Assembly: GCF_027158465.1 (NCBI RefSeq) | Contig: NZ_JAMKYL010000004.1 | Location: forward strand, 62,001-126,000 | Source of the DNA: Oxalobacter paeniformigenes | Lineage (GTDB): Bacteria > Pseudomonadota > Gammaproteobacteria > Burkholderiales > Burkholderiaceae_D | Length of the DNA: 64,000 nucleotides | Reading direction: 5' to 3' | Part shown: positions 24,769-33,179 of the stretch, piece after piece | Position numbering within the stretch: the stretch's first letter is position 1 | Layout: each line of letters opens with the position of its first letter | Notes under the pieces: model-generated | Database searches by the model: none | What the model was told of the DNA's origin: nothing | Seen by the model: only the letters and a program-made list of their open reading frames with translations | Made by a program: the position numbers and the translations under genes

Positions 24769-25668
24769 TCAGGAGGCGGCACGCAATATTCTGAGCCGTT
24801 TTTGTGCATCGGTATTTCCTTGCGCAGCAGCCTTGCGGAACCAGCCGATGGCTTTTGCCTTGTCTGCCGGGACGCCCCTGCCGTTTTCATACATGATGCC
24901 CAGATTGTATTGCGCCTTGTGATAACCTTTTTCCGCCGCACGCGTGAACCATTCGACAGCCGCAGTTTCGTTTTTGGCTACACCATTGCCAGACTGGTAC
25001 AAAACGCCCATTTTGTTTTCGGCTTTCAGATAGCCCTGTTTGGCGGCTTTGCCGAACCAGAAAGCGGATTGCTCGTTGTTCTTCGCGACACCAAGACCTC
25101 TGGCATACATGACGCCAAGACCGTATTGTGCTTCCGGAAGCTGGTGCATGGCGGCACGGCGGATCCATTTGATGGCTTCATCGAAATCCTGGCGAGTGCC
25201 CTTCCCCTGGGCATACATGACCCCCAGATTGTATTCTGCATCTGGAAAATGCTGGACCGCCGCTTTACCGTACCACTGGAAAGCTTCCAGATCGTTTTGT
25301 TCGACACCGTTTCCCTCATAGTAAAGCACGCCCAGATAATTTTGCGCGCGAGCGAATCCGCGGTTGGCCGATTGCGTGATGAGGGATATGCCGCGCTGGA
25401 TATCCTTGCCGACACCGATACCGTTGAAGTAGATCAATCCCAGAACATATTCGGAACGATGATCTTTCTGGCTGACGCCTTCTTTTAACAGGGAAATAGC
25501 CTGTTCGTATTGCCGGTTTCCGAGAAGACGAATGGCATCGGCGAAATCATCGGCGAGCGCATGTCCTGGAAAACAGGTAATACCGGCGAGAAACAAAACC
25601 GGCAAAAAAAGCCGGGAGAACGAAAGCGAGCGATTTTTCAGGTATTGTCTGACCGTTTGGGTATCCAT
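24769..25668 (-). CDS. Secreted Sel1-repeat protein
   Basis: A 299-residue protein with an N-terminal signal peptide (hydrophobic core about 15-30, cleavage likely after PGHALA) and six tandem Sel1-like repeats of about 36 residues from roughly residue 70 to 290. The repeats follow the pattern A-x-Y-x-LG-x-MY-x-x-G-x-GV ... A-x-x-W-x-x-KAA. Such repeats form alpha-solenoid scaffolds for protein interactions, usually in the envelope of Gram-negative bacteria. No catalytic domain is attached. It is transcribed alone, between acnA (upstream side, separate terminator) and ppc. Function cannot be assigned beyond a likely periplasmic adaptor. The ATG at 25668 has GAGGTT upstream. Confidence 0.85.
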   Translation of the reverse strand: MDTQTVRQYLKNRSLSFSRLFLPVLFLAGITCFPGHALADDFADAIRLLGNRQYEQAISLLKEGVSQKDHRSEYVLGLIYFNGIGVGKDIQRGISLITQSANRGFARAQNYLGVLYYEGNGVEQNDLEAFQWYGKAAVQHFPDAEYNLGVMYAQGKGTRQDFDEAIKWIRRAAMHQLPEAQYGLGVMYARGLGVAKNNEQSAFWFGKAAKQGYLKAENKMGVLYQSGNGVAKNETAAVEWFTRAAEKGYHKAQYNLGIMYENGRGVPADKAKAIGWFRKAAAQGNTDAQKRLRILRAAS

Positions 25669-25898
25669 CGGAACCTCTTTTCGTGTCGTACAGTGCAACA
25701 GGATTACTTTAATATAAAAATAACGATTTTTTCACGTATTTTTTACGGTCCGGCTTATGCGGAATGTGTCGGGATGGTATGGGCGTGGCAAGAAAAACAC
25801 GCTCAGGCGTTCCTTGCGGAAAATGGAAATGTGGTGTCGGTGGCTGTATTGATAGGGGCACGAAGGATGTTTTTATCGTATAGAGGTTTGCAGACATC
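25669..25898. promoter_or_regulatory. Non-coding gap upstream of the Sel1 gene
   Basis: About 230 bases with no plausible gene. AT-rich sequence at 25705-25745 probably contains the Sel1-gene promoter on the minus strand, with TATATT as a candidate -10. The remainder shows nothing recognisable. Confidence 0.3.
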
Positions 25899-25925
25899 AA
25901 AAAGGGCAGCGAATGCTGCCCTTTT
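25899..25925 (-). terminator. acnA terminator
   Basis: AAAAGGGCAGC / GCTGCCCTTTT pair (25900-25910 with 25915-25925) around a four-base loop, followed on the minus strand by a T run. It lies 21 bases beyond the acnA stop. Confidence 0.9.
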
Positions 25926-25945
25926 GCAATGTTGGTCAATGGCGA

Positions 25946-28669
25946 TCAGTCTGCCAGCAGTTGACGCAATACGTATGGCAGGATACCGCCGTGGCGGAAG
26001 TAATCAACTTCGATCGGGGTATCGATACGCAACAGCAATGGAACTTCGGTAGTGGTGCCGTCGGTACGGTGGATGACCAGTGTAGCGTCCTGCAAAGGCT
26101 GGATGTCGTCCAGTCCCAGCAAGTCGAAGGTTTCGTCGCCGCGCAATCCCAGCGAAGCGGCACTGTCATTGCCTGTGAACTGGAGTGGCAGAACTGCCAT
26201 GCCGACCAGATTGGAACGGTGAATCCGCTCGAACGAACGGGCGATGACAGCCTTGACGCCCAGAAGTTGGGTGCCTTTCGCCGCCCAGTCTCGCGAAGAA
26301 CCGGTACCGTATTCTTCACCACCGATGACGATGGTCGGTACGTTTTCTTTCTGATAACGCATGGCGGCATCGAAGATTGACATTTCCGCTCCGTCCGGCT
26401 GATACAGCGTGTAACCGCCTTCCCGCCGACTGCCGTCAGGTGCTGCTGGCAGCATCAGGTTCTTGATGCGGACATTACCGAAAGTGCCACGCATCATGAC
26501 TTCATGGTTGCCACGGCGGGAACCGAAAGAGTTGAAGTCGGCCTTGGCGATACCGTGTTCGCGCAGCCACTGGCCTGCCGGGCTTTTTTCCTGAATGGAA
26601 CCTGCAGGCGAAATGTGGTCGGTCGTGATGGAGTCACCGAAAAGCGCCAGTGCGCGCGCCCCGGTGATATGAGCCGAAGCCGGACCTGCTTCCATGGTGA
26701 AACCGTTGAAGAAGGGCGGTTCAGCGATATAGGTCGATTGTGGCCAGTCGTAAACGTCGCCCGTGGCGAAACCGGAAATCTGTTGCCAGAGTTCGCCGGG
26801 AGCGGACTTGATAGCGCTGTAATTTTTGCGGAAAGTCGGAGCGTCCAGCGCCAGCGGTACCAGTTCTGCCACTTCATGTGAAGTCGGCCAGATGTCTGAC
26901 AGATAAATGTCTTTGCCATCCTTGCCTTTGCCGAGCGGTTCGGTCGTCAAATCACGATTGACATTTCCGGCGATAGCGTAGGCTACGACCAGGGGAGGCG
27001 ATGCCAGGAAATTCGCGCGGATATTGGGGTGGATACGTGCCTCGAAATTGCGGTTGCCCGAGAGGACAGCGGCCGCGACTACATCGTTTTCGATGATGGC
27101 TTCGTTCATGGCAGGCGTCAGGTCGCCTGCGTTGCCGATACAGGTCGTGCAGCCATAGGCGGCGACGGTGAAGCCGAGTTTTTCCAGATAAGGCAGCAAT
27201 CCCGCTTTTTCCAGATAGCCAGTGACGATACGCGATCCAGGAGCAAGCGAGGTCTTGATGCGCGGAGAAACTTCCAGACCGGCTTCGACAGCCTTTTTCG
27301 CCAGAAGACCCGCAGCCAGCAATACGGCGGGATTGCTGGTGTTGGTACAGGAGGTAATGGCGGCGATCAGGATATCGCCATTGCGCAGTTCTTCGCCATC
27401 GCGTGTCCGGTAGGTATTGGCCAGTTCGTCCGCCTTTTTGTTGAAACCGCCATCGGAAACCGGCAGGCCGAACAGTTCGGTGAAGCGTTTTTTCAGGTTG
27501 CCCAGTTCGATTCTGTCCTGCGGCCGTCTCGGACCGGCGACCGAGGCGGTGACGCTGCCCAGATCCAGTTCGACGACACGGGTGTAGTCGATCTGGCCGG
27601 CTTTCGGAATGCCAAACATCCCTTGTGCCTTGAAATAGGATTCCAGTGCCGAGACTTCTTCATCGGTACGTCCCGTATTGCGGAAATAACGGATCGTGGC
27701 ATCGTCGACAGGGAAGAAGCCGACGGTGGCGCCGTATTCAGGGGCCATATTGGCGATGGTGGCACGATCGGTTGCGGACAGCGATGCAGCGCCTTCGCCA
27801 AAAAATTCGACGAATTTACCGACGACTTTTTCCTTGCGCAGTCGTTCGGTGATCGTCAGAACCAGATCGGTTGCCGTACAGCCTTCGCGGAGTTTGCCGC
27901 TCAGATGCATGCCGATGACGTCAGGCGTCAGGAAGTAAACTGGTTGCCCCAGCATGCCGGCTTCTGCCTCGATACCCCCGACACCCCAGCCGACGACACC
28001 GACACCGTTGATCATGGTGGTATGAGAGTCAGTTCCGACGAGGGTATCCGGATAGTAAACGTTGCCGGTTCCCGCTTCGTCTCGTTTGTGGACGCCGGGT
28101 GCCAGATATTCCATGTTGACCTGGTGGACGATGCCGAAGCCTGGAGGTACGACACCGAACGTATCGAATGCTTGCATGCCCCACTTCATGAACTGGTAAC
28201 GTTCACGATTGCGGCTGAATTCCAGTTTCATGTTGAGATCAAGTGCATCGTTACGGCGGAAATAGTCGATCTGTACGGAGTGATCCACAACCAGATCGAC
28301 CGGAACGAGCGGTTCGATTTTTTTCGGATTCTTGCCGGTACGTACCGCGACGTTCCGCATGGCAGCCAGATCGACCAGCAACGGAATACCGGTGAAATCC
28401 TGAAGGATCACGCGTGCGACGACAAACGGGATTTCATGGGTGCGCTCTTCACCCGGTTTCCAGTTCGCCAGCTGGCGGACATGTTCTTCAGTGATTTTCT
28501 TGCCGTCGCAGTTGCGCAATACGGATTCAAGAACGATACGGATGGAAACAGGCAGGCGTGACAGGTCGATGCCCAGGGTTTTTCCCAGTTCGGGGATAGA
28601 GTAAAAGTAGCCTTGCTTATCTTTCGAGACCGGGAATGTCTTGAGGGTATTCTGGAAAACGTGGGACAT
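25946..28669 (-). CDS. acnA: Aconitate hydratase A
   Basis: Interconverts citrate and isocitrate through cis-aconitate in the TCA cycle using a 4Fe-4S cluster. The 907-residue protein is of AcnA/IRP1 type. The N-terminal domains contain LVGTDSHTTMINGVGVVGWG. The cluster cysteines are in ITSCTNTSNP and YGCTTCIGN. The C-terminal swivel domain has FGDSITTDHISPAGSI, SFGSRRGNHEVMMRGTF, GGEEYGTGSSRDWA and ARSFERIHRSNL. The ATG at 28669 is preceded by GGAG, and a very stable hairpin abuts that ribosome site. AcnA-type aconitases can be RNA-binding proteins when the cluster is lost, which makes the leader hairpin worth testing. Confidence 0.97.
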   Translation of the reverse strand: MSHVFQNTLKTFPVSKDKQGYFYSIPELGKTLGIDLSRLPVSIRIVLESVLRNCDGKKITEEHVRQLANWKPGEERTHEIPFVVARVILQDFTGIPLLVDLAAMRNVAVRTGKNPKKIEPLVPVDLVVDHSVQIDYFRRNDALDLNMKLEFSRNRERYQFMKWGMQAFDTFGVVPPGFGIVHQVNMEYLAPGVHKRDEAGTGNVYYPDTLVGTDSHTTMINGVGVVGWGVGGIEAEAGMLGQPVYFLTPDVIGMHLSGKLREGCTATDLVLTITERLRKEKVVGKFVEFFGEGAASLSATDRATIANMAPEYGATVGFFPVDDATIRYFRNTGRTDEEVSALESYFKAQGMFGIPKAGQIDYTRVVELDLGSVTASVAGPRRPQDRIELGNLKKRFTELFGLPVSDGGFNKKADELANTYRTRDGEELRNGDILIAAITSCTNTSNPAVLLAAGLLAKKAVEAGLEVSPRIKTSLAPGSRIVTGYLEKAGLLPYLEKLGFTVAAYGCTTCIGNAGDLTPAMNEAIIENDVVAAAVLSGNRNFEARIHPNIRANFLASPPLVVAYAIAGNVNRDLTTEPLGKGKDGKDIYLSDIWPTSHEVAELVPLALDAPTFRKNYSAIKSAPGELWQQISGFATGDVYDWPQSTYIAEPPFFNGFTMEAGPASAHITGARALALFGDSITTDHISPAGSIQEKSPAGQWLREHGIAKADFNSFGSRRGNHEVMMRGTFGNVRIKNLMLPAAPDGSRREGGYTLYQPDGAEMSIFDAAMRYQKENVPTIVIGGEEYGTGSSRDWAAKGTQLLGVKAVIARSFERIHRSNLVGMAVLPLQFTGNDSAASLGLRGDETFDLLGLDDIQPLQDATLVIHRTDGTTTEVPLLLRIDTPIEVDYFRHGGILPYVLRQLLAD

Positions 28670-28680
28670 GAAAACTCCAA

Positions 28681-28709
28681 AACGAATGGCCCTGACAGGG
28701 CCATTCGTT
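28681..28709 (-). terminator. Strong hairpin ahead of acnA, terminating the MliC-like gene
   Basis: Perfect 13-bp stem pairs 28681-28693 with 28697-28709 around a three-base loop. On the minus strand TTTT then GGAG (the acnA ribosome site) follow directly. It could end the upstream transcript, attenuate acnA, or both. Confidence 0.75.
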
Positions 28710-28741
28710 ATTCATACAGAAAAAAGGTTACAAACGATGGA

Positions 28742-29188
28742 TCAGTTGGGTTTTGCAGCTGCCAGCGCTTTGCGCTGTTCAGTATTGCGACATTCATTGG
28801 CCAGCTGACTTCCCTTTTTGATATCCAGCAACATGCTTTTTGCCGGAATGTTGATCCAGACCAGACCGGTCTGCTTGTCTTCGTAACGGTCGGCTCCGGT
28901 TGTTGTCGCTTTGCGAAGCATGCGATGCATCTTGTTGCGCCATTGCAGGTTGATGAAGCTCGGGTCATCGGACTTCTTGTAAACGGTAAACTTGTTGCCC
29001 AGTTCACAGCTGTACTGTGAACTGGTCAGTCCCGCTACACTGATGGCTTCCGAATCCTGGGTTGTCGTTGCAGCCTGTCTTGCAGGTTTCTTGGCGGTTT
29101 TGCTGACAGGCTCAGCCTGTGCAACACCGTAAGTCAGCGGAAGCGTGAAACCTGCAACAACGAAAAAGGCAGCCAGAAATTTTTGCAT
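28742..29188 (-). CDS. Exported MliC-like protein (C-type lysozyme inhibitor family)
   Basis: A 148-residue exported protein: residues 1-26 form a signal peptide ending near VAQA, then a Lys/Ala/Thr-rich linker to about residue 55. The C-terminal domain resembles MliC, the lysozyme-inhibitor fold. It has YSCELGNKFTVY at the first strand, a TTGADRYEDKQTGLVWINIP hairpin, and a closing Cys in SQLANECR; the two cysteines sit where the family disulfide is. There is no lipobox, so it would be periplasmic rather than membrane-anchored. I infer a role in tolerance of host lysozyme or wall-enzyme control. The fold match is by eye and moderate. The promoter carries a palindrome at the transcription start. 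Confidence 0.55.
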   Translation of the reverse strand: MQKFLAAFFVVAGFTLPLTYGVAQAEPVSKTAKKPARQAATTTQDSEAISVAGLTSSQYSCELGNKFTVYKKSDDPSFINLQWRNKMHRMLRKATTTGADRYEDKQTGLVWINIPAKSMLLDIKKGSQLANECRNTEQRKALAAAKPN

Positions 29189-29214
29189 AATTGTAGCCTC
29201 GTTCAAAGAGTGGA

Positions 29215-29232
29215 TATGCGGAATTCCGCATA
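29215..29232. promoter_or_regulatory. 18-bp perfect palindrome at the MliC-like gene start site
   Basis: The sequence TATGCGGAATTCCGCATA is a perfect palindrome, centred about 35 bases upstream of the ATG at 29188. It begins just downstream of a candidate -10 box, so a bound repressor would block transcription start. Confidence 0.5.
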
Positions 29233-29237
29233 CCACT

Positions 29238-29267
29238 ATAATAATAGGCATGCGGCTAATATCGCAA
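29238..29267 (-). promoter_or_regulatory. Candidate sigma-70 promoter of MliC-like gene
   Basis: On the minus strand TTGCGA (29267-29262) and TATTAT (29243-29238) are separated by 18 bases. The predicted start falls at the edge of the 18-bp palindrome. Confidence 0.5.
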
Positions 29268-29390
29268 GCGCTGGCATGGTATTTTCCTGATTTTTTTCCG
29301 TTTCGGGATAAATAAATCAAAAAGCGGGGAATTTGACGGAAGATGCGGCAGTTACGGCCGTTGCCAAGGGATTCAGTCCCACAAAAACCT

Positions 29391-29422
29391 TCCGGATTGG
29401 CTCCGGAAGGTTGAGGAAAAAA
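29391..29422 (-). terminator. Terminator of the ketopantoate-reductase-like gene
   Basis: Perfect 11-bp stem AACCTTCCGGA / TCCGGAAGGTT (29396-29406 with 29412-29422), five-base loop, and a T run on the minus strand. It lies seven bases beyond the gene's stop. Confidence 0.9.
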
Positions 29423-29428
29423 CGGTTT

Positions 29429-30403
29429 TCAGTATAACCCGGCGATCTGGCCGCGTGTCTGGACAAGCGCAAGCAGGATGTCGATGGTCGGCGTGGGGGT
29501 GCCGGTCAAACGTCCCAGTTCCTGTACGGCAGTAACCAGTGCGTCGATTTCCATGGAACGGTTCCGTTCGAGATCCTGAAGCATTGACATCTTGTGGCCG
29601 ACCGCCTTGCCAGCGACGTTGAGCCGTCGTTCGATCATTTCTTCAGGAATGAAAATATTGAGTGCTTCCGTAACCGCCTTGGCTTCATAGATGGCTTTCT
29701 TGCAGACTTCGCGCAGTGCACCTGATGTGATCTGGTCCAGTGTCGCATGCGTCAAGGCACTGATCGGATTGAAACAGACATTACCCCATAGCTTGAGCCA
29801 GACATTCCAGCGGATTGCATTCCGGATCGGTGCGTCGAAGTTCGCTTGTTTCATGGCGTCAGAGAGTTTTTTGACGCGTTCCGATTCCGTGCCGTCTGGT
29901 TCGCCAAGGATGAAGCGGTTGAATTCATGGTGTTCAATGACACCTGGGGCGATGACTTCGCAGGCAGGATCGACCACGCAGCCGATGGCTCTTTCTGGGC
30001 CGATCAGGTTCCACTGGCGTGCCCCCGCGTCGACCGATTCCAGATGGCGGCCTTCGAACGGGCCTCCTTCCTTGTAAAAATACCACCATGGAATACCATT
30101 CATCGCGGTGACCATCGCGGTATCGGGGCCAAGCAGGGGAGCGAACTGGGCTGCCGATTCATGTGACTGGTGTGCTTTCAGGGCACAGATCACATAATCC
30201 TGTGGCCCGAAATCAGCCGGATTGTCGCTGGCCGGAATTTTCACGTTTTTTTCCTTGCCATCAATCAAAAGCGTCAGGCCGTTTTTCCGGATGGCTTCCA
30301 GATGGGAACCACGTGCGATGGCACAAACATCATTGCCAGCCAGAGCCAGTTCAACAGCCAAGTAGCCACCAATGGCACCTGCACCGAATATACAGATTTT
30401 CAT
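29429..30403 (-). CDS. Ketopantoate reductase (PanE/ApbA) family oxidoreductase
   Basis: A 324-residue NAD(P)H-dependent dehydrogenase. The Rossmann motif is at the start (MKICIFGAGAIGGYLA). The catalytic lysine corresponds to the one in NVWLKLWGN, followed by the Asn/Ser helix NPISALTHATLDQI and the C-terminal substrate-site block around LERNRSMEIDALV. PanE reduces 2-dehydropantoate for coenzyme A synthesis. However, many PanE-like paralogues act on other 2-oxo acids. Pairing with a divergent LysR regulator, rather than pantothenate genes, makes a catabolic or specialised role at least as likely. The ATG at 30403 is preceded by AAGGAGAT. Confidence 0.8.
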   Translation of the reverse strand: MKICIFGAGAIGGYLAVELALAGNDVCAIARGSHLEAIRKNGLTLLIDGKEKNVKIPASDNPADFGPQDYVICALKAHQSHESAAQFAPLLGPDTAMVTAMNGIPWWYFYKEGGPFEGRHLESVDAGARQWNLIGPERAIGCVVDPACEVIAPGVIEHHEFNRFILGEPDGTESERVKKLSDAMKQANFDAPIRNAIRWNVWLKLWGNVCFNPISALTHATLDQITSGALREVCKKAIYEAKAVTEALNIFIPEEMIERRLNVAGKAVGHKMSMLQDLERNRSMEIDALVTAVQELGRLTGTPTPTIDILLALVQTRGQIAGLY

Positions 30404-30543
30404 ATCGCCATCTCCTTGTATTTTCTGCAAAAAATAACGGAATAACCGTAACAGTTAACAGTATACACAGCAGATATTTATATAAAAAATACTTTTTAAG
30501 TTTATAATTCATACTTAATAAATATATATTGTACAGGTAAGTC
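30404..30543. promoter_or_regulatory. AT-rich LysR-panE divergent promoter region
   Basis: This 140-base gap is markedly AT-rich (30470-30535) compared with its surroundings. It must contain both promoters and the LysR binding site, typically an inverted T-N11-A repeat. Several candidates exist in the AT-rich tract, so I cannot single one out. Confidence 0.45.
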
Positions 30544-31419
30544 ATGGATATACGTCAGCTTCGGTATTTTTGTGCCATTGCGGAAGAAGGGCAGATCAGT
30601 CGTGCGGCACAGCGCTTGCATATTGCGCAGCCGCCGTTAAGTTACCAGCTGAAATTGCTGGAAGAAGAACTGGGCGTCAAACTGGTGGATCGCAATACGC
30701 GCAGTTTGTCATTGACACAGGCAGGACGTGTGTTTTATCAGCGTGCCGAACAGATTCTCGGCATGTTGCAGGCAGCGGCCAGTGAAGTGAAAGATGTCGA
30801 ATATGGCGTCAATGGCATACTGGCGATCGGCAGTCCGCCCGCGATCGGCAATATGTATATTCCGGAGCGGATCGCGCGCTTTCATGAGGAATATCCGTAT
30901 GTCCGTTTCCAGTGGCGTGAAGGCAATACATTCCGCGTTCTTGAATTGCTGGAATCCGATATGATCGAGTTCGGCATCGTTCGGTTGCCGGTACCGGCGG
31001 GTGCTTATGAACAATTGCCGTTGTTGACGGAATCCTGGCTGGCGGTCGCTCGTCAGGATGATGCGCGATGGCAGGGCAAAAATGCGCTGACGCTTGAAGA
31101 GCTGGGCGCTGTTCCGCTGATCCTGATGCACAGACAGGCAGGTATTTATTGCCATGATATGGTCGTCGACGAGATGAAAAACAAGGGAATATCGCCGGAT
31201 ATCGTTTGCGAGAGCGACAATATTTCAGCCATACTGGCGTTGGTTGACAAGGGAATCGGGATGGCGATTTTGCCGGAATCGACCTTGTCGGTCAGACCCG
31301 CTGAAGATTTTCACAGGATGGCGATTTCCGGATGCCAGCTTGAATCGTCTTCGGCGATTATCTGGAAGAAGGAAAAACGTCTGTCACGTGCCGCCAAACT
31401 TTTTCTGGAACTGTTTTGA
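30544..31419 (+). CDS. LysR-family transcriptional regulator
   Basis: A 291-residue LTTR. The winged helix lies in residues 1-60 (MDIRQLRYFCAIAEEGQISRAAQRLHIAQPPLSYQL pattern, with the usual LEEELGVKLVDRNTRSLSLT continuation), followed by a linker helix and a two-lobed co-inducer-binding domain. The AQPPLSYQ recognition helix is similar to CatM/BenM/CysL-type regulators. It is divergent from the ketopantoate-reductase-like gene, and LysR proteins usually control the divergent gene. The co-inducer is unknown, probably a small carboxylate. Confidence 0.88.
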   Translation: MDIRQLRYFCAIAEEGQISRAAQRLHIAQPPLSYQLKLLEEELGVKLVDRNTRSLSLTQAGRVFYQRAEQILGMLQAAASEVKDVEYGVNGILAIGSPPAIGNMYIPERIARFHEEYPYVRFQWREGNTFRVLELLESDMIEFGIVRLPVPAGAYEQLPLLTESWLAVARQDDARWQGKNALTLEELGAVPLILMHRQAGIYCHDMVVDEMKNKGISPDIVCESDNISAILALVDKGIGMAILPESTLSVRPAEDFHRMAISGCQLESSSAIIWKKEKRLSRAAKLFLELF

Positions 31420-31491
31420 ACGGTACGGCAAATTGTGGGAGCGGCGTTAAAATAACCAACCTTTTTATCTTTTTCAGACCAGGATTTTGCC

Positions 31492-32388
31492 ATGTTCAGC
31501 TACCGGCACGCTTTCCATGCCGGCAATCATGCCGATGTTTTGAAACACGTTGTACTGGTGCAGACACTGGTGCGTGCATGCCAGAAGGAAACGCCGGTTT
31601 TTTATATCGATACCCATGCGGGTGCAGGAGTGTATGCACTGGATGGGAAAGCGGCGATGAAAAACGCAGAATTCGCATCCGGTATCGGCAAACTGTGGCA
31701 TGAAGCGCATTTGCCGGAGCCACTGGTACAGTATTTGTCGTATGTGCGTGCCCTGAACACAGACGGAAAGCTTGCAATATATCCGGGATCGCCGTTCATT
31801 GCCGATGCAATATTGCGCAGTCAGGACAGGTTGCGTCTTTTCGAGTTGCATCCGACCGAGATCGGGATGCTGGACAGAAATATGACTGAATTGGCACGTG
31901 ACAGGCGGGAACGGGGATTGCCGCCAGTTCGCGGCAAGCGGACGATTGTCGAAAAAAAGGACGGATTCGCTGCACTCAAGGCACAGCTGCCGCCACCATC
32001 GAGACGTGCGGTCGTTCTGATCGATCCGCCCTATGAGGACAAGGCGGATTACAGGAAAGTGATCGAGGCCTTGCAGGACGCCATCAGACGTTTCCCGACG
32101 GGAACCTATCTTGTCTGGTATCCTGTGTTGCAAAGACCCGAGTCACGCAGGTTCGCCAGTCAGCTCAAACAGGCGGTTTCACGGGAATGGTTGCATGTCA
32201 CGTTGCGCGTTGCCAGCCCTGTCCCGGATGGAACGGGTTTTGTCGCCAGTGGCCTGTTTATCGTCAATCCACCATGGAAACTGGCGGAATCGCTGAAAGA
32301 AGCGTTGCCGTTGCTGGTGCGATTGCTGCAAAAGGATGCAGGGGCAGGTTTTACACTGGAAGCCGGTGTTGCGGCACCGTCCCGCTGA
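31492..32388 (+). CDS. rlmJ: 23S rRNA (adenine-2030-N6) methyltransferase RlmJ
   Basis: SAM-dependent rRNA methyltransferase of 298 residues. The N-terminus MFSYRHAFHAGNHADVLKH is the RlmJ signature, followed by the FYIDTHAGAGVY SAM motif and the catalytic DPPYE in VVLIDPPYEDKADY. The C-terminus conserves GTYLVWYPV. E. coli RlmJ is 280 residues. It follows the LysR gene by 73 bases and converges with the methyltransferase gene on the minus strand; no clear terminator lies in the 29-base gap. Confidence 0.94.
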   Translation: MFSYRHAFHAGNHADVLKHVVLVQTLVRACQKETPVFYIDTHAGAGVYALDGKAAMKNAEFASGIGKLWHEAHLPEPLVQYLSYVRALNTDGKLAIYPGSPFIADAILRSQDRLRLFELHPTEIGMLDRNMTELARDRRERGLPPVRGKRTIVEKKDGFAALKAQLPPPSRRAVVLIDPPYEDKADYRKVIEALQDAIRRFPTGTYLVWYPVLQRPESRRFASQLKQAVSREWLHVTLRVASPVPDGTGFVASGLFIVNPPWKLAESLKEALPLLVRLLQKDAGAGFTLEAGVAAPSR

Positions 32389-32417
32389 TTGCGGCAGACG
32401 GTGCACAACAGCATATG

Positions 32418-33179
32418 TCAGTCAGGCGAGTTCGCCAGCAGCAGAAAGACCGTCGGTTTTTTCTGGAAATCCGGCATTTGTCCTTTTTCGATCCGTTTTT
32501 TCCAGGCAGCCACGGGCAAGGTCTGAATGGATTCTGCAGACAGAGTCAGATCGGTGGCGACACACAATCGGGTATCCGGTTTGCAGGACGTGCAAAATGC
32601 CTTGAGCAAAGTGTCGTTTCGGTAAGGCGTTTCGATGAAAATCTGGGTTTGCCTGTCATGGCGCGAGCGTTCTTCCAGCGAACGGATACGTCGCTGACGC
32701 TGTTCGGTATCCGTCGGCAAATAGCCATTGAAAGCGAAACTCTGGCCGTTCAGTCCGCTGGCCATCAATGCCAGCAGCAGGGACGAAGGGCCGACCAGCG
32801 GTTTGACGGTAATGCCCTTTTCATGGGCAAGGCGTACAAGATCGGCACCCGGATCCGCGACAGCCGGGACGCCGGCTTCCGAGATCAGGCCGCCATCCTG
32901 TCCCGACAAGAGCGGTTCGAGCAATTCGGGAAGTCTTGACTTGTCTGTTCTGACGTTGAGTTCAGCCATCCGGATTTGCTGGAGCGGTTGCCCGAGATGA
33001 TGCATTTTGTCGACCCGTTTCAGATGGGCACGTGCGGATTTCGCGTTTTCGACAATGAAATAATCCAGGGATGCGGTAATTCTTGCGACAGTTTCAGGCA
33101 AAATGCCGAAAAGGGCATGGCCGTCGGATTCTTCTCCCAATGTATTGGGAATCAGATACAGTGTGCCTTTTCGTGTCAT
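32418..33179 (-). CDS. RsmI-like SAM-dependent methyltransferase (tetrapyrrole-methylase fold)
   Basis: A 253-residue protein with the tetrapyrrole methylase/RsmI fold: MTRKGTLYLIPNTLGE at the start, GGLISEAGVPAVADPGADLVRLAHE and VGPSSLLLALMASGLNGQSFAFNGYLP in the middle. RsmI modifies C1402 of 16S rRNA, but this subgroup lacks some RsmI features and usually coexists with a true rsmI elsewhere; the substrate is therefore unclear. The ATG at 33179 overlaps the maf stop (ATGA), indicating translational coupling. A longer reading frame upstream would run through maf and is not credible. Confidence 0.88.
   Translation of the reverse strand: MTRKGTLYLIPNTLGEESDGHALFGILPETVARITASLDYFIVENAKSARAHLKRVDKMHHLGQPLQQIRMAELNVRTDKSRLPELLEPLLSGQDGGLISEAGVPAVADPGADLVRLAHEKGITVKPLVGPSSLLLALMASGLNGQSFAFNGYLPTDTEQRQRRIRSLEERSRHDRQTQIFIETPYRNDTLLKAFCTSCKPDTRLCVATDLTLSAESIQTLPVAAWKKRIEKGQMPDFQKKPTVFLLLANSPD

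Noticed and set aside
27029..28561. 510-codon plus-strand open frame opposite acnA
   Set aside because: Antisense shadow of aconitase; long because of codon bias, no domain features or ribosome site.
32418..33179. Calling this gene rsmI
   Set aside because: It has the fold, but it belongs to a divergent branch next to maf; a true rsmI probably exists elsewhere, so a specific symbol is not justified.
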